In this document: piece after piece, positions 20,302 through 31,093 of the stretch
Position numbering within the stretch: the stretch's first letter is position 1
How the letters are laid out: every line of letters starts with the position of its first letter
Assembly (NCBI RefSeq): GCF_000151315.2
Contig: NW_011887303.1
Coordinates: 826,409 to 890,408, forward strand
Reading direction: 5' to 3'
Source of the DNA: Capsaspora owczarzaki ATCC 30864
Taxonomy: Eukaryota; Opisthokonta; Filasterea
DNA: 64,000 bases
Made by a program: the position numbers and the translations under genes
Notes under the pieces: generated by a model
Database searches by the model: none
What the model saw: only the letters and a program-made list of their open reading frames with translations
Told to the model about the DNA's origin: nothing

Positions 20302-22690
20302 ATGGCTTATGTAAGGACTTTTAAACTCGTCAACGATACTCTTCAGTGAACTGTTTTTTTGCTTTTCCCCTTCAAATTTTGATCTGACAACATTCCCCAC
20401 TTTTTCCTTGATTCACCCTTTTTCAGCCCGGCTACCCCCCTCAAGGCGGCTACCCACCGCAAGACAACAACTTTGGCTACCCTCCGTCGGGCGGCTTTGG
20501 CTACCCACCCCAGGGCGGCTTCGACCCCAACGCCATGCCTCAGGTACCGCTCACAGTCGAGCAAAGAAAGATTCGAAAATTTATGATTCTTTTTTTTTTC
20601 TTGTTTTTTTCAAATTTCGACGCTCAAACACAAATTTGATTCTTTTTCTTTCTGTTTTGATTTTCGTTTCCAATCGCGTTCGTTGAGCGTCTCTTTTTCG
20701 CGTTTTTTGGTGTTGCTGCTCGTCTTACGCAGCAATGAGTGGGGGCGGTCGAGGGAGGAGGTGTTGTTTGAGTGACTCGAGCATCACGAACGCACTTGAA
20801 CGCACTTGAACGTTTCTTTCTTTCTTTTTTTTTTTTTGATTCTTTTTTTGCCATGATTTCGTTTCGTTCCGTTTTGCTTTTTGTTTCTGCCAATGCCGTT
20901 GTGCAAAGCGCAGCAGTTGCAACCTGCAGTCCTTTGCGACAATCCATTTCATTCCATGTCATTTGACTGCAGCGCGAAACTGAACGAAAAAGCACAAAAT
21001 CAAAAAGCAAAGGAAAAAAAAAGAAAAAAAAAAGCGAAAACAACCTCAAAATGGAAGTCGAATCCGTTTTAGGACGCAAATCTGTGACGTCAAAACCAAG
21101 ATTTTGGATGCATTTCGACGACCAAAATTGGTCGAACTGTGTGTATGTGTGAAATGTCTGAAATGCTTGTGCAGAATCTCACCGCGTTCAAAATCACGCT
21201 CTGGTTGCTGCGATTTTCAGGCAATGCCGTACGGTGGTCCCCCGCAGGGCTATGGCACTCCGCCGCCCCAAGGCTACGGCGCACCTCCGCAGGGCTATGG
21301 CGCACCTCCTCAGGGCTATGGCGCCCCTCCTCAGGGTTATGGGGGTTATGGTGCTCCGCCGCAGGGATACGGCGCACCTCCCCAGCAAGGCTACGGCGCA
21401 CCTCCCCAGCAAGGCTACGGCGCACCTCCCCAACAGGGCTACGGCGCACCTCCGCCGCAACAGGGCTATGGTCAGCCTCCCCAACAGGGCTATGGTCAGC
21501 CTCCCCAACAAGGCTATGGTCAGCCTCCTCAACAAGGCTACGGCCAGCACCCGCCCCAGCAGGGCTACGGCCAGCAGCCTCCTCAGCAGGGCTACCAGCA
21601 GCAAGGCCCTCCCCAGCCGGCTGGTCAGTCGTACGCACCTGCTCCGGCCGCAGCCCCGGCTCCCGCACCTGTTGCTGCCGCTGCTCCGGCGCCTGCCGCT
21701 GCTGCTGTCGCTGCCGCTCCCGCCGTCCCGGCCGCTCCAGTGTACACTGGCACGATCGCCGCACGCACGCCTGGCTTTGACCCCGAGAAGGATGCCGAGG
21801 TTTTGCGCAAGGCCATGAAGGGCCTTGGCACGGACGAGGCCGCCATCATTGGCGTTCTCGGTGCCCGCGCCGCCCACGAGCGCAAGCGCATCATGATTTC
21901 CTTCAAGCAAATGTACGGCAAGGATCTCATCAAGGACCTCAAGAGCGAGCTCTCGGGCAACTTTGAGAATGCCATTCTGGCGCTCTTGCGCACCCGCGCC
22001 GAGTTTGACGCCTGGTCGCTCCGCAACGCCATGAAGGGTGCCGGCACCAACGAGAACTGCCTGATTGAGATCATGTGCACGCGCACCAACCAGGAGATTG
22101 AGGAGATCAAGCGCGAGTACAAGGCCATGCACAACCGCGACCTCGAGAAGGACCTCGTGTCGGAGACCTCGGGCCACTTTAAGCGCCTCCTCGTCTCGAT
22201 GGCCACTGCTGCCCGCGACGAGTCGACCACCGTCGACATGGACAAGGCTCGTGCCGATGCTGCCGCTCTCTACGCTGCCGGCGAGGGCAAGTGGGGCACG
22301 GACGAGTCCAAGTTCAACCAAATCCTCGCTGCGCGCTCCCCAGCGCATCTGCGCGCCGTGTTTGACGAGTACCCGCGCACCTCGGGCTACGCCATCGAGC
22401 GCTCGATCGAGCGCGAGTTCTCGGGCGACATTAAGAACGGTCTGCTCGCCGTTGTCAAGTCCATCCGCAACCGCCCCGCGTACTTTGCCGAGCAGCTGTA
22501 CAAGTCGATGAAGGGCGCCGGTACCGACGAGACCACCCTCATCCGCGTCGTCATTTCCCGCTCTGAGGTCGATCTCGTCCAGATCAAGGAGGAATTCTTG
22601 CGCACGTACAACAAGACGCTCGCCAAGATGATTTCGGACGATATTTCGGGCGATTTCAAGCGCTGCATGATCAAGATTGTTGGCAACTAG
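20302..22690 (+). CDS. Annexin with long Pro/Gly/Tyr/Gln-rich N-terminal tail
   Basis: Exons 20302-20310 (nine bases, encoding Met-Ala-Tyr), 20427-20543 and 21221-22690; 531 residues. The first 200 or so residues repeat units like APPQGYG and QPPQQGYG, as in animal annexins A7/A11 and the Dictyostelium annexin. The core (about 225-531) has four annexin repeats. Each has a type II calcium loop: [24 protein letters not shown] and MKGAGTDE, with the downstream Asp/Glu partners. Such proteins bind acidic phospholipids in a calcium-dependent way and act in membrane fusion and organelle tethering; the tail is prone to self-association. The 677-base second intron is one of the longest here and is AT- and homopolymer-rich. 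Confidence 0.95.
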
Positions 22691-23052
22691 AAGCAAAAAA
22701 AAAAGAAGACAAAAGCAGCACTCTGCGATGTGTGAACAAGAAAAAAAAAAAAAAGGCCCATGCAAGCCACAGGGAAAAAAGTTTGTTGTCAAAAGAAAAG
22801 AAAAGCAAAAGCCACGAAATGTGCATTTTTGTGGGGTGTTTTGTTGTTAAAATGAATGGTTATCTTCTCCAGCTTTGACTGTTTGATTGCACAGCGACTG
22901 GAAGGTATCAAGTGTGAGAGCAGACCAAATCAACGACTTCACATCTGCCAAGTCCCCCAATTCCGCTATTGCATTATTTCAACACTGCATTCTAAGAATT
23001 CTCCTGTTTGTTTTTTCAAGTCTGAGATTCCACTCTTCGTTTTCATCCACAA
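22691..23052. other. Intergenic region
   Basis: 362 bases between the annexin stop and the ATP synthase b start, same strand. An A-run lies at about 22741-22755. No gene is supported. Confidence 0.5.
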
Positions 23053-24544
23053 ATGGCTTCGTTGATCGCTCGTCGCCTTCCTCTGCTTGGTAAAGAAAAA
23101 AAAAATCCAATAAAAAGAAAAAAAAACCGGAGAGGTCCTCTTCAACTCTCTGGGCCGTCGCCCGCGTCCGATGGCAGATCAAACCAATTGCCCACCCATC
23201 CGGCAGCCACTCTCCCCGTCCCTCGCTCTCTCTCTCTCTCCCCTCCGTCCCTCGCGAGATCCGTTTGCGGTTGAGCGTGGTTTTTGGATTTGACTCTTTT
23301 TTTTTTTTTTTTTTTTCAATGGAGCTCCACACGCTTTTTTCCCCTATCCTATCATGGACTTTTTTTTTTTTTTTGTTTCCTCGTTTTTCTTTCATCGTTG
23401 CTGATCGCCAGCCAGCCAGCACTTGTGCCTTCCATCGACAGCAAGTCCATCGACCATTGACCTTTCCTCCTGCGTTGCCAGCAGTGAGAACAGCGAACAA
23501 GCGAGAGCAGAGAGAGAGATGATCGAGCGTGAGATCTCGCTTTTTTTTTTTTTTTTTTTTGCGATCTCTGTCCTTCTGCATCGTCCTGCTGCTGCTGCTG
23601 TTGCTGCTGTTGCTGCTGCTGATGGCGGTGTGAGCGCGACCTTCTTCCACTCCAAGTGCAGTCTCACAGTCTTTTTTTACCTCCCATTTGCTGGGAGATG
23701 CATCGCTGTGCTGATTCAACGACCATCCATCTGTATCTCACTCTCGCTCTCTCATCTTCCTCGTGCAGCGGCTTCCTCTGCCCGAGCATTCTCGTCAAAG
23801 GCCGCTGGTGCCCGCGCGCTCGGTGCCTCGGAGGCCCCCAAGAAGCCCGAGGAGCCCAGCAAGGGCGGCCTTGCCAAGCTGATCAGCGAGAAGACCGGCA
23901 ACACTGGCGCTCTGCTGCTCGCCTCGGGTCTGGCTGCTGTCGGCATCTCGAAGGAGATTATCATCCTGCACCACGAGACCATCATGGTCGGCTCGTTCGG
24001 TCTTGCCGCCTACTTCATCTACAAGAACATCAAGCAGCCCGTTGCCGAGATGCTCGACCAGGACTACCAGGCCTCCGTCAACTCGCTCCAACAGTTCCGC
24101 GACGTCCAACGCGAGAAGCTCGCCAAGGACCGCAAGGCTGCCGAGCAATACCTCAACACCACCGATCTTGTCCAGGATCTCCGTGGCTTCTTGAACAACG
24201 TACGCGAAGCGGTTTATGATTATTATTATTATTGGTTTTTTTTTGGATTGTTTACATTGGATCAACTCACTCTCCCCTGTTTTCTTCTTCTTCTTCCAAA
24301 CGAACAGCTTAACGAGGTTGACGCTGAGGTCCGCGCTCGTGAGCAGTACGCTAACGTTGCCGCCGAGCTCAAGAAGTCCCTTGACTTGGCTGTTTCCGTC
24401 GTCCAGGCTGCCCGCCGCCAGGAGCAGCTCGATTTGGCTGACGCCCTTGAGCAAAGCCTGCTCAACCAGGGCTTGTCGAAGGAAGACGACGCGGCCTACC
24501 TTAAGAAGTGCCTGAGCGACCTTGCTGCCCTTGCCCCCAAGTAA
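23053..24544 (+). CDS. ATP5PB: Mitochondrial F1Fo ATP synthase subunit b
   Basis: Exons 23053-23089, 23769-24199 and 24308-24544; 234 residues. Exon 1 is a short basic start (MASLIARRLP), and exon 2 continues a mitochondrial presequence (SARAFSSKA). Two hydrophobic segments follow (GALLLASGLAAVGIS and IMVGSFGLAAYFIY), then the long charged helix of the peripheral stalk. The pattern ISKEIIILHHETIM and the VQREKLAKDRKAAEQYL stretch are characteristic of eukaryotic subunit b. The protein links Fo in the inner membrane to F1 through the stator. The first intron is 679 bases and highly pyrimidine-rich; the next donor is GTACGC. Confidence 0.9.
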
Positions 24545-25095
24545 ACGTTGTGTGTCTTGTGTTGTTTGTTTTTTCTTCCTTTTTTTTTTTCTTTCCCCAT
24601 GATTGTGAATCCCCCCCCCCTTTTTATCATTCTCCATCCAACTTGACGGACTGATGGGTATTGCGTTTCCCCGTGTCTGCTAATTTGATGCAACAAACTA
24701 AACTGCAATACATGAAGGTTCGTTTCGACCTTTGCATTCTCGTTTCATCGGCATGAATGGGGGTTTTGATCACCAGCATTTGCACAACAGAATCGTGTTA
24801 AGGATAACAACAACAAACACAAAACCACACACAAATAACAAAAATCATGCTTGGCAACAGAAAAAGCAAAAATCAACACAGTTCAGAGCGGAACTACACC
24901 AAACAAGAACAAAACAAGGCAAGAAAAACGAAACAGGACAGCGACAGAAAGGGACGGGACAAAGAGGAGGAGGAGGAGGAGGAGGCGGGGGGGGGGCTTT
25001 TAAGAATCGATCAAATATAGGAACAAGCAAAAAAAAAAAAAAAAAAAAAAAAAGAAAAGAAGAAAGCTACAAGAGAAAAAAACCAGAAAGGTCAA
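24545..25095. other. Low-complexity gap between convergent genes
   Basis: 551 bases between the stops of the ATP synthase b gene and the phosphotransferase gene. It contains a C-run at 24610-24620, a GGA repeat at about 24966-24986 and an A-run at about 25029-25051. No gene is supported. Confidence 0.6.
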
Positions 25096-27467
25096 CTATA
25101 CGGTCGTCGCTGACCCGGGCTTGTCGTGGGGAATAGTCAAGACATTGATTTGGAGCGCGGACGTTATTTGGTGGGTGGCAAAGTAAACATAGTGGCCGAA
25201 GGCGGCAAGAGCGAGCAGGAGGGTGACAACGCCAGCAACGCCTTCCTCATAGTAGGGCTCGCCGGTGAAGCGGACGCCGAGATGACGGTTGATCAATGGC
25301 AAGAAGAGCAGGAGGAGCGGACGGTGGAAGGCCGGGTAGGGCATCCGGCACATGTGCGAGAGAATAAGCTTGCAGACCGTCAAGGCAAAGAGCAAGCCCA
25401 CCGCGCCGAATGGAACGTAGAGGTTGCCCTTGGGCGCATAGTATTCGTTCGCAACGGGGATGCAAATCCACCACAGGGCCATGAAAATGATGAAGGCAGC
25501 GGGGAAGAGGGTCAGGAGCGCGCCGGAAAAGCCGCCCTGGATGTGCGCGGGCATTGGCAGCTGCGCTTGACGACGGAAGCGCGTGTAGACACGGCGGAGG
25601 GCGTCCAGGCAGGCAATGATGGCGCCGGCGAACGTCACGTAGAGAACAATGTGTCCGCCAGCGTTGGCGCCCTCGTACCAGAAGCCGTCCCACATTTCAG
25701 GGCCAATCACTGCGGTGGCGAGGTAGAGCATCCAGACGACCGTGATGCCTTCGTCGGCGCCGTTAACCACAGCCAAGTGCATTTCGCCAGTGTAGTACTC
25801 GTCCCAAGTGGTCATAAAGAAGACGGCATAGGTGCAGCAAATGAGACGGATTGCGTTCATGTGTCCCAGCTGCAACACAACAGCAAAGGTGGCGGTGGCG
25901 ATCGTTGCGTTAAGGGCGTCGCAGCCGTGATCGAGGAGCTGGCCAAAAGGAGACGAGGTACCGGTGCGGCGCGCCTGCACGCCGTCCATGTTATCGAGCG
26001 TTTGGTAGGCAAAGAGGCAGAACGCCGCCCACACGTACATCCACGTCGGCGCGGGCTCGTACATGGCGCGGCAGTGGCTGTAGATTGGAATAAAGCCAGC
26101 GATCGTGAATGCGAGGCCGACCAGCGTGAGGACGTTCGGGGCGACCCACGTTGGCACATAGCGTTCCACGAGGTGGATGGCGAGCGGGCGGAGCACCTTG
26201 TTGTAAAGGATGGACGAGTCACGGCCACTGGCGGGGAAGAAAGAAGGAAAAAAAAAAAAAAAAAGAGACAAAAAGTGCAAAAGCAAGCGCAGGAGAGGCA
26301 GAGTGAGATGAACAGGTTCAAGATGTCAACAAAGCAAACGACAAGAAAAGAGAGTGAAAGTAGACTCCGTGTGGGCAAGGTCGAGAGTAGGACAGACGGT
26401 TGGAACGAGCGCAGTGTAGCACAGAGAGAAAAAAAAAAAAGGCAACAAGAGCTTTCAACTGAGTCGGCTCCATTGTTCCCAAAGAACAGCACAAGCAAGC
26501 GCATTCAATAGAATGAGGGCTAAGCGAGAGAGAGAGAGCGAGGAAGGAGGCAGGAAGAGGAGGACGAGGAGGAGGAGCCGATGGGTGCACGCTGCTTTCA
26601 GGTCGCGGTGCCCTCCTCGCTGCAGCACTCGCCACCACTCCGCTCCCGTCAACGCAAGGGGTAGAGCGTTGGATAGTAACACCAGCAGCCAACAACCCCC
26701 CTCCCCCTCAATAGCGTAATGAGCAAGGAGAAAGAGCACAAAGAACAAAAAAAAAAAAAGCTCAAAACTGCAACGTCGACCACGAGAGCGTTCTAGCTCG
26801 CGAGTTGGAGCGACAGAGAGCGGTAGCGCGACAGAGAGAGAGAGAGAAAGTGAGAGAGTCGAAGGCAAGAAGAGTTGAGCAGCAGAGCGCCATACAAACA
26901 GCAGAATGAAGGAAGAAGAACAAGACAAAAGAAGCGCAGAGTGTGGGATGCTAATAATAATAAAAAAAATAAAAAATAATAAAAAATAATAAAATAAAAA
27001 ATAATAAAAAATTAAATACGCAGCCACAACAATACAAAAAACCATACAAAACGCATGGAAGAAAAAAAAAAAAAAAAAAAAAAAGAAAGAAAGAAAAAAA
27101 AAAAAACGTTGGTGCTCGTTTGCTTTGCTTTCTTTTGCTCTGCTTCGCTGCATCATGAACAGCAGCACTACTGATGGTAGGACGAGTGCCCGACTCTGTC
27201 TCTGTCTCTGTCAGTGTCTCTGTCTCTTGTCGCTCTATTTCGCTGAAAAACAAAAAACCAAAAAAAAAAAAAAAAACAGCTTTGTGTTTCAAAAACTCAC
27301 TTGTACTTGTGCTCTTTGAGAGCAAAGACGCCGCGGTCGGTGATGTAGTTGTGGTTGAACTGGTCCGACCAGGGCAGCATCGATGCGGACGAGGGCGTCG
27401 ACGACAGCGGCGATGCAGAGCTGCCATTGCCGCCATCCAGCTTGTGGAGCGACGACGTGGAGCTCAT
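25096..27467 (-). CDS. Choline/ethanolamine phosphotransferase (CDP-alcohol phosphatidyltransferase)
   Basis: Exons 27301-27467 and 25096-26227; 432 residues. The catalytic CDP-alcohol motif D-G-x2-A-R-x8-G-x3-D-x3-D is intact (DGVQARR...FGQLLDHGCD, about residues 137-159). The lead-in ALKEHKYNG...SILYNKVLRPL and VPTWVAPNVLTLVGL match CEPT1/CHPT1 enzymes, which transfer phosphocholine or phosphoethanolamine from CDP-alcohols to diacylglycerol. Eight to ten membrane spans follow. Substrate preference cannot be read by eye. The single intron is 1073 bases, unusually long, and includes an AT-only stretch and long homopolymers. The ATG at 27467 is the first in frame. Confidence 0.92.
26950..27110. 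repeat. AT-only and homopolymer stretch in intron
   Basis: About 26950-27020 consists almost entirely of TAATAAAA-type units, followed by A-runs at 27061-27084 and 27092-27107. It stands out from the GC-rich surroundings and lies inside the phosphotransferase intron. Confidence 0.75.
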
Positions 27468-28185
27468 CTTTGTTTTGTGTGGAGCGGGTGTGCTGCTCGA
27501 CAAGGAAGAGAAAAAGAGAGAAAGAGAAAATAGTCACGGAAGATGGCTTGGTGGTGTGCTGCGAGAGAAGACAGGCGACGAGGCAGCACAAGCGAAGGAC
27601 GAAGAAAAGCAAAGGAAAAAAAAAAAAAAAAAAAAAAAAAAGACTGAAAAAAAAAAGTTGATTGTTTTGGTTTTTGGTTGCCAATCGAAACGCGAGCGAG
27701 CTGTTCCCCAGCATCCATACACGCGTCGTCGACTGGAATGACATTGACCAAGGGCAACAACAATACATCCAAGGTCAGAGGGATTGGGAATTGGAGAAGG
27801 AGTGAGGGACGGAGGGACGCAAACCGCTCTGCTGCTGCGTCACGCTCGACGTCTCAAACAGTTCTGTGACGTAAAAGTTTGCGGTGGTTTTCGACACAAG
27901 TGGCATGCTATTCTTGGAGTCCCACCCACAAACAAACAAAGGGGTTTCCATGCGTGCACGCGACCGGTCACTGCAGTCTCAGGGTGTTTGAAAGAAAGCA
28001 GTCAACTATGCTTGGCGCTGCTCCCAAAGGACTTGTGTGTGTGTGTGTGTTTTTTGGTGAGGCAATGCTGCTGACTGCACTTTGCAGACAAGCCATAGCA
28101 AAATCAGGGCAGCTTTGGCATGGACTTTGAGTGATTTTGGTTTATTTCCGTTCGTAATGCTCTTTGCCAACGTGTAGAACACGCC
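27468..28185. other. Intergenic region
   Basis: 718 bases, including an A-run at about 27617-27640 and a short (TG)n at 28037. It holds the promoter of the phosphotransferase gene and the 3' end of the F-box-like gene. No gene is supported. Confidence 0.5.
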
Positions 28186-28713
28186 TCAAAATGTGCTCTG
28201 GAGATTGGTCGCTAAAATCCCCTCGTATCCGACATAGAGCGACTCGTATCGCACTCGGTGGGACAAGGAGGAGCTGGGTCGCACTTGAACTTGCCAACCC
28301 TCGCGCATTTGTCGGATGATGGGAAGATTCGCAGGCCAGATTGTCACAAGCTGAACGGTATCAACAAAGGTAGGTCTCACAGCCGCTTCGGATTGAACAG
28401 CACCTTGCGCATCTCGGACAACCACATCAAAAGCAACATCGCCAACGACGAAGGGCTGTGTCTGCCAGTCACGAAGCACTTGAATCGCCTTCACCCGGAT
28501 TGAAGTTCCACTCGTGCTCAAAGGCACCGAGACTTCCAGATTATCCTCCTCAAAGTAGTCTCGCTTGGTATGCTGCACACCTTGCCAGTAGTGCGCCTCG
28601 TCCATAATACGCTCGGCAAGCTCGACTGGTAGCATTGGTAGAGACGCAGACGGATGATTCAATTCCGGACCGCTGATCAGCACGCTAAACACGAGCTCCA
28701 GGTCTGTTGCCAT
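28186..28713 (-). CDS. Hypothetical protein with F-box-like N-terminal motif
   Basis: A 175-residue open frame from the ATG at 28713. Near residue 27 it has L-P-M-L-P-V-E-L-A-E-R-I-M-D-E-A-H-Y-W, which resembles the first helices of F-box-like domains in fungal proteins (L-P-x-E-L-x-x-R-I-x-D-x-A-E-Y-W). The rest is a compact alternating-strand region with no family I can name. An AG just before the ATG (at 28715-28717) could be a splice acceptor, so an upstream leader exon is possible. Joining it to the LRR gene upstream puts it out of frame with a stop within ten codons, so I treat them as separate. F-box proteins recruit substrates to SCF ubiquitin ligases, but that role is only a suggestion here. 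Confidence 0.55.
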   Translation of the reverse strand: MATDLELVFSVLISGPELNHPSASLPMLPVELAERIMDEAHYWQGVQHTKRDYFEEDNLEVSVPLSTSGTSIRVKAIQVLRDWQTQPFVVGDVAFDVVVRDAQGAVQSEAAVRPTFVDTVQLVTIWPANLPIIRQMREGWQVQVRPSSSLSHRVRYESLYVGYEGILATNLQSTF

Positions 28714-28800
28714 TGCTGCTCGGGGAGGCAAAGAAAAAGAAAGAGGGTTTATCTGGTGGAGCATGCTGCGCGACAAACAAACAGCAAGCAACCAAACCAG

Positions 28801-30565
28801 TCAGCCGGAGCACACACATGCCAGTTCGGAGGAAGCACTGCATGAGCAGGAATTGTCTCTCACGTGCAAGAACGACTTACTAGACCGACGTCGTGCTGTT
28901 TGCTCTGCGTACCTCTTCGATCGCTTGAACAGCAACATCGCTAATGCAATTATACGACAAGCTATTTCGTCAAGGGTGAGCAAGGTGACATCGAGGCAAG
29001 GTAATGGCTGACCCTGGCTCAATGGCCGAGACGAGCAAAGCGCACAACATCTTACTGGAGAGCAGTGAGCGTCGTGTTCACTTTGAGAGCCTCAGCAATC
29101 GCCTGTGCTCCAGCATCGCCAATCAGATTTTCACTCAGACTGTCCAAATCTCCTCCTCCATCAGTGAGCCACTCTCAATGCCATCTGAAACCATCCACTC
29201 ACAAGCACAAATAACTTACATGAGCACACTCAACCTCTTGTTCACTTTGAGTGCCTCGGCAAGCGCCTGAGCCCCACGACTACCGATTCGATTCACATTC
29301 AGACTGTCCGTCCCCCTTCATCAGTGAACGTTCTGAAGTCGAGAGTCATGAGATGCCTTACCCGAGTACAGTCAGCGCTGTGTTGACTTTGAGTGCTTCT
29401 GCAATGGCTTGCGCTCCAGCATCGCTAAACTGATTCTCTTCCAGACTGTCCGTCCTCTTCATCAATGAGCCACTCGGAATGCTCTCTGCTGTAACCCCGC
29501 TTCTCACATGCATCAGTCAAAACAGGATGCCGTACAATAGCGTCGTCAGCGTCTTGTTCACCTTGAGCGTCGCAGCAATCGCCTGTGCTCCAGCATCGTC
29601 AATCTGACTCCTCCACAGACTGTCCCTTCAGTAAGCGCCCTCGGCTAGAAAACAAATCACCCACTTGCAAGCATCAATGCTTTACCCGAACTTTTTCAGC
29701 GTCGTGTTCACTTTGAGTGCTTCGGCAATCGCGTTCACGCCAGCAACGCCAATCGGACTCTCCCCCAGACTGTCCGTCCCCTCTCCATCAGTGAGCCCCG
29801 TCGAATGCCCTCTGGCTGAAAACTACGCCCTCACAACGTGAAGCGTCTTACTCGAGCGAAGTCAGTGTCGTGTTGACTCTCAGTCCCTCAGCAATCGCCT
29901 GCGCGCCCACCTGGCCAATCTGATTCTGACCCAGACTGTTCAATCCCAAACCATCCGTGAGCGCTCGTTGCTGGAATCACTCGCTCACATGCTTCAGTCA
30001 AAGTGAAGTGCCTTACGAAAGCTCCGTCAGCGTCGTGTTCACTTTGAGTGTCGCAGCAATCGCCTGCGCGCCAGCATTGCCAATTTGATTCTCTTGCAGA
30101 CTGTCCATCCCTCCATCAGTGAGCCATTCTTACCGTCCTCTGCGGATCATCCACTCACACGCATCAGTCAAAGTGAGATGCCTTACTTGAGCCAAGTCAG
30201 TGTCGTGTTCACTTTGAGCGCGTCAGCAATCGCGTGCGCTCCAACAGCGCCAATCTGATTCTCGTCCATCCTGTTGCTCCTCCGTCAGCGACCACTCTTG
30301 CGGAAATCACCCGCTCACACATGTATCAGGTCGGGATAGAGAGATGGATGCCTTACTTGAGCGTAGTCACGGTCGTGTTCACCTTGAGTGCCTCGGCGAT
30401 CGCCTTTGCTTCATCGTCCCCAATCAGCTCGTGGTTCAAACTGTCTCCGATTCCCGTCAGCATGCGCTGTCACAATTGGCAATAAAATGTGTGTTTTTCT
30501 TACGAGAGCTCCCAAGACGCAAACTTGACATTGTGGGTGAGGTCGCGCAGAATTTGATCCAGCAT
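28801..30565 (-). CDS. Leucine-rich repeat (RNase-inhibitor/NLRC3-type) protein, one repeat per exon
   Basis: Exon 1 30504-30565 (MLDQILRDL...), then nine exons of exactly 84 bases: 30357-30440, 30187-30270, 30017-30100, 29852-29935, 29686-29769, 29536-29619, 29362-29445, 29220-29303 and 29056-29139. An 81-base degenerate exon 28881-28961 follows, then a tentative terminal exon 28801-28837. All introns are phase 2. Each 84-base exon encodes one 28-residue repeat of the form N-x-I-G-D-A-G-A-Q-A-I-A-E-A-L-K-V-N-T-T-L-T-x-L. About 311 residues in total, almost nothing but repeats. Such solenoids bind proteins; no kinase, NACHT or membrane domain is visible. Introns also resemble one another, which suggests recent duplication of exon-plus-intron units. 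The 3' end is the uncertain part. Confidence 0.75.
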
Positions 30566-30723
30566 TCGTCTGGATTTTCCAACAAAGACTGAATCGAAGC
30601 CAGCTGATACTTCGGGCCACCTCACGTTCCAAAATCAACTCGCTTTTCAAATTAAAAGGTTTAAACCCACCCAACTCTCAGAGCTTCCTGACGATGCGCA
30701 AGTTGCGACTGCGACAGGCCGGC

Positions 30724-30856
30724 TGTTACGAACTAGGCTCAGCCTAGTTAGGCTTCCCCTCATTCTTCACTATATTCTTAGTACACGATACTTCCGCATT
30801 CTATTCTAGCATACTTTAGTAGTGATACGGGTTATGTTCCGGGTAAGGTCGTAACA
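30724..30856. mobile_element. Solo-LTR-like (or MITE-like) insertion with 5-base target duplication
   Basis: The 133-base element starts TGTTACGA and ends TCGTAACA, perfect 8-base inverted ends of TG...CA type. It is flanked on both sides by the same five bases, CCGGC (30719-30723 and 30857-30861), as expected of an integrase-made target-site duplication. The interior is AT-richer than the flanks and contains a 19-base palindrome (30731-30749). TG...CA ends with a 5-base duplication suit a solo LTR left by recombination of a retrotransposon. The short length leaves a MITE or another small element possible. No coding capacity. Confidence 0.7.
30731..30749. repeat. Perfect palindrome within the LTR-like element
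   Basis: Nine-base arms AACTAGGCT and AGCCTAGTT around a single C, seven bases inside the element's left end. Confidence 0.9.
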
Positions 30857-31093
30857 CCGGCCTTTTCCCCTCCAATTTTTTTGCGAGCCACTTCTGGACT
30901 TCACGCAGCTTAAAACTTTTATTATTGAATTCAAGTTGTTCGTTCACATTCACTCTCTCAAAGGTTGCGCAAATAAAGCACCCACAGTAGCCCCTGAGCA
31001 CCTCAGCTAAACCCTGACGAAGGTTTTCCCCGCCCTAATTTGGGTTGAGATTAGTTTACTTTGTCCAAGTTGAGCCAGTCGCACGAAATTCAG

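Larger units (their letters stand above)
30566..31093. other. Intergenic region carrying an LTR-like insertion
   Basis: 528 bases between the LRR gene (minus) and a small plus-strand gene. It contains the 133-base element at 30724-30856. The rest shows no supported gene. Confidence 0.5.

Noticed and set aside
21194-22792. 532-codon frame antisense to the annexin gene
   Set aside because: It mirrors the repetitive, GC-rich annexin coding strand; the annexin frame has clear domains and this one has none.
25126-26511. 461-codon plus-strand frame over the phosphotransferase
   Set aside because: Antisense shadow of a gene with an intact catalytic motif; charged low-complexity product.
26455-27168. 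Phe/Leu-rich minus-strand frame in the phosphotransferase intron
   Set aside because: Built from translated homopolymers and AT repeats.
28186-28961. Joining the F-box-like frame to the LRR gene as one protein
   Set aside because: The phase-2 end of the last LRR exon puts the F-box-like sequence out of frame and meets a stop within about ten codons.
30816-31001. 61-codon minus-strand frame ending in a basic, Tyr/His-rich tail
   Set aside because: Crosses the right end of the LTR-like element, no clear start context or splice signals, no family recognised.
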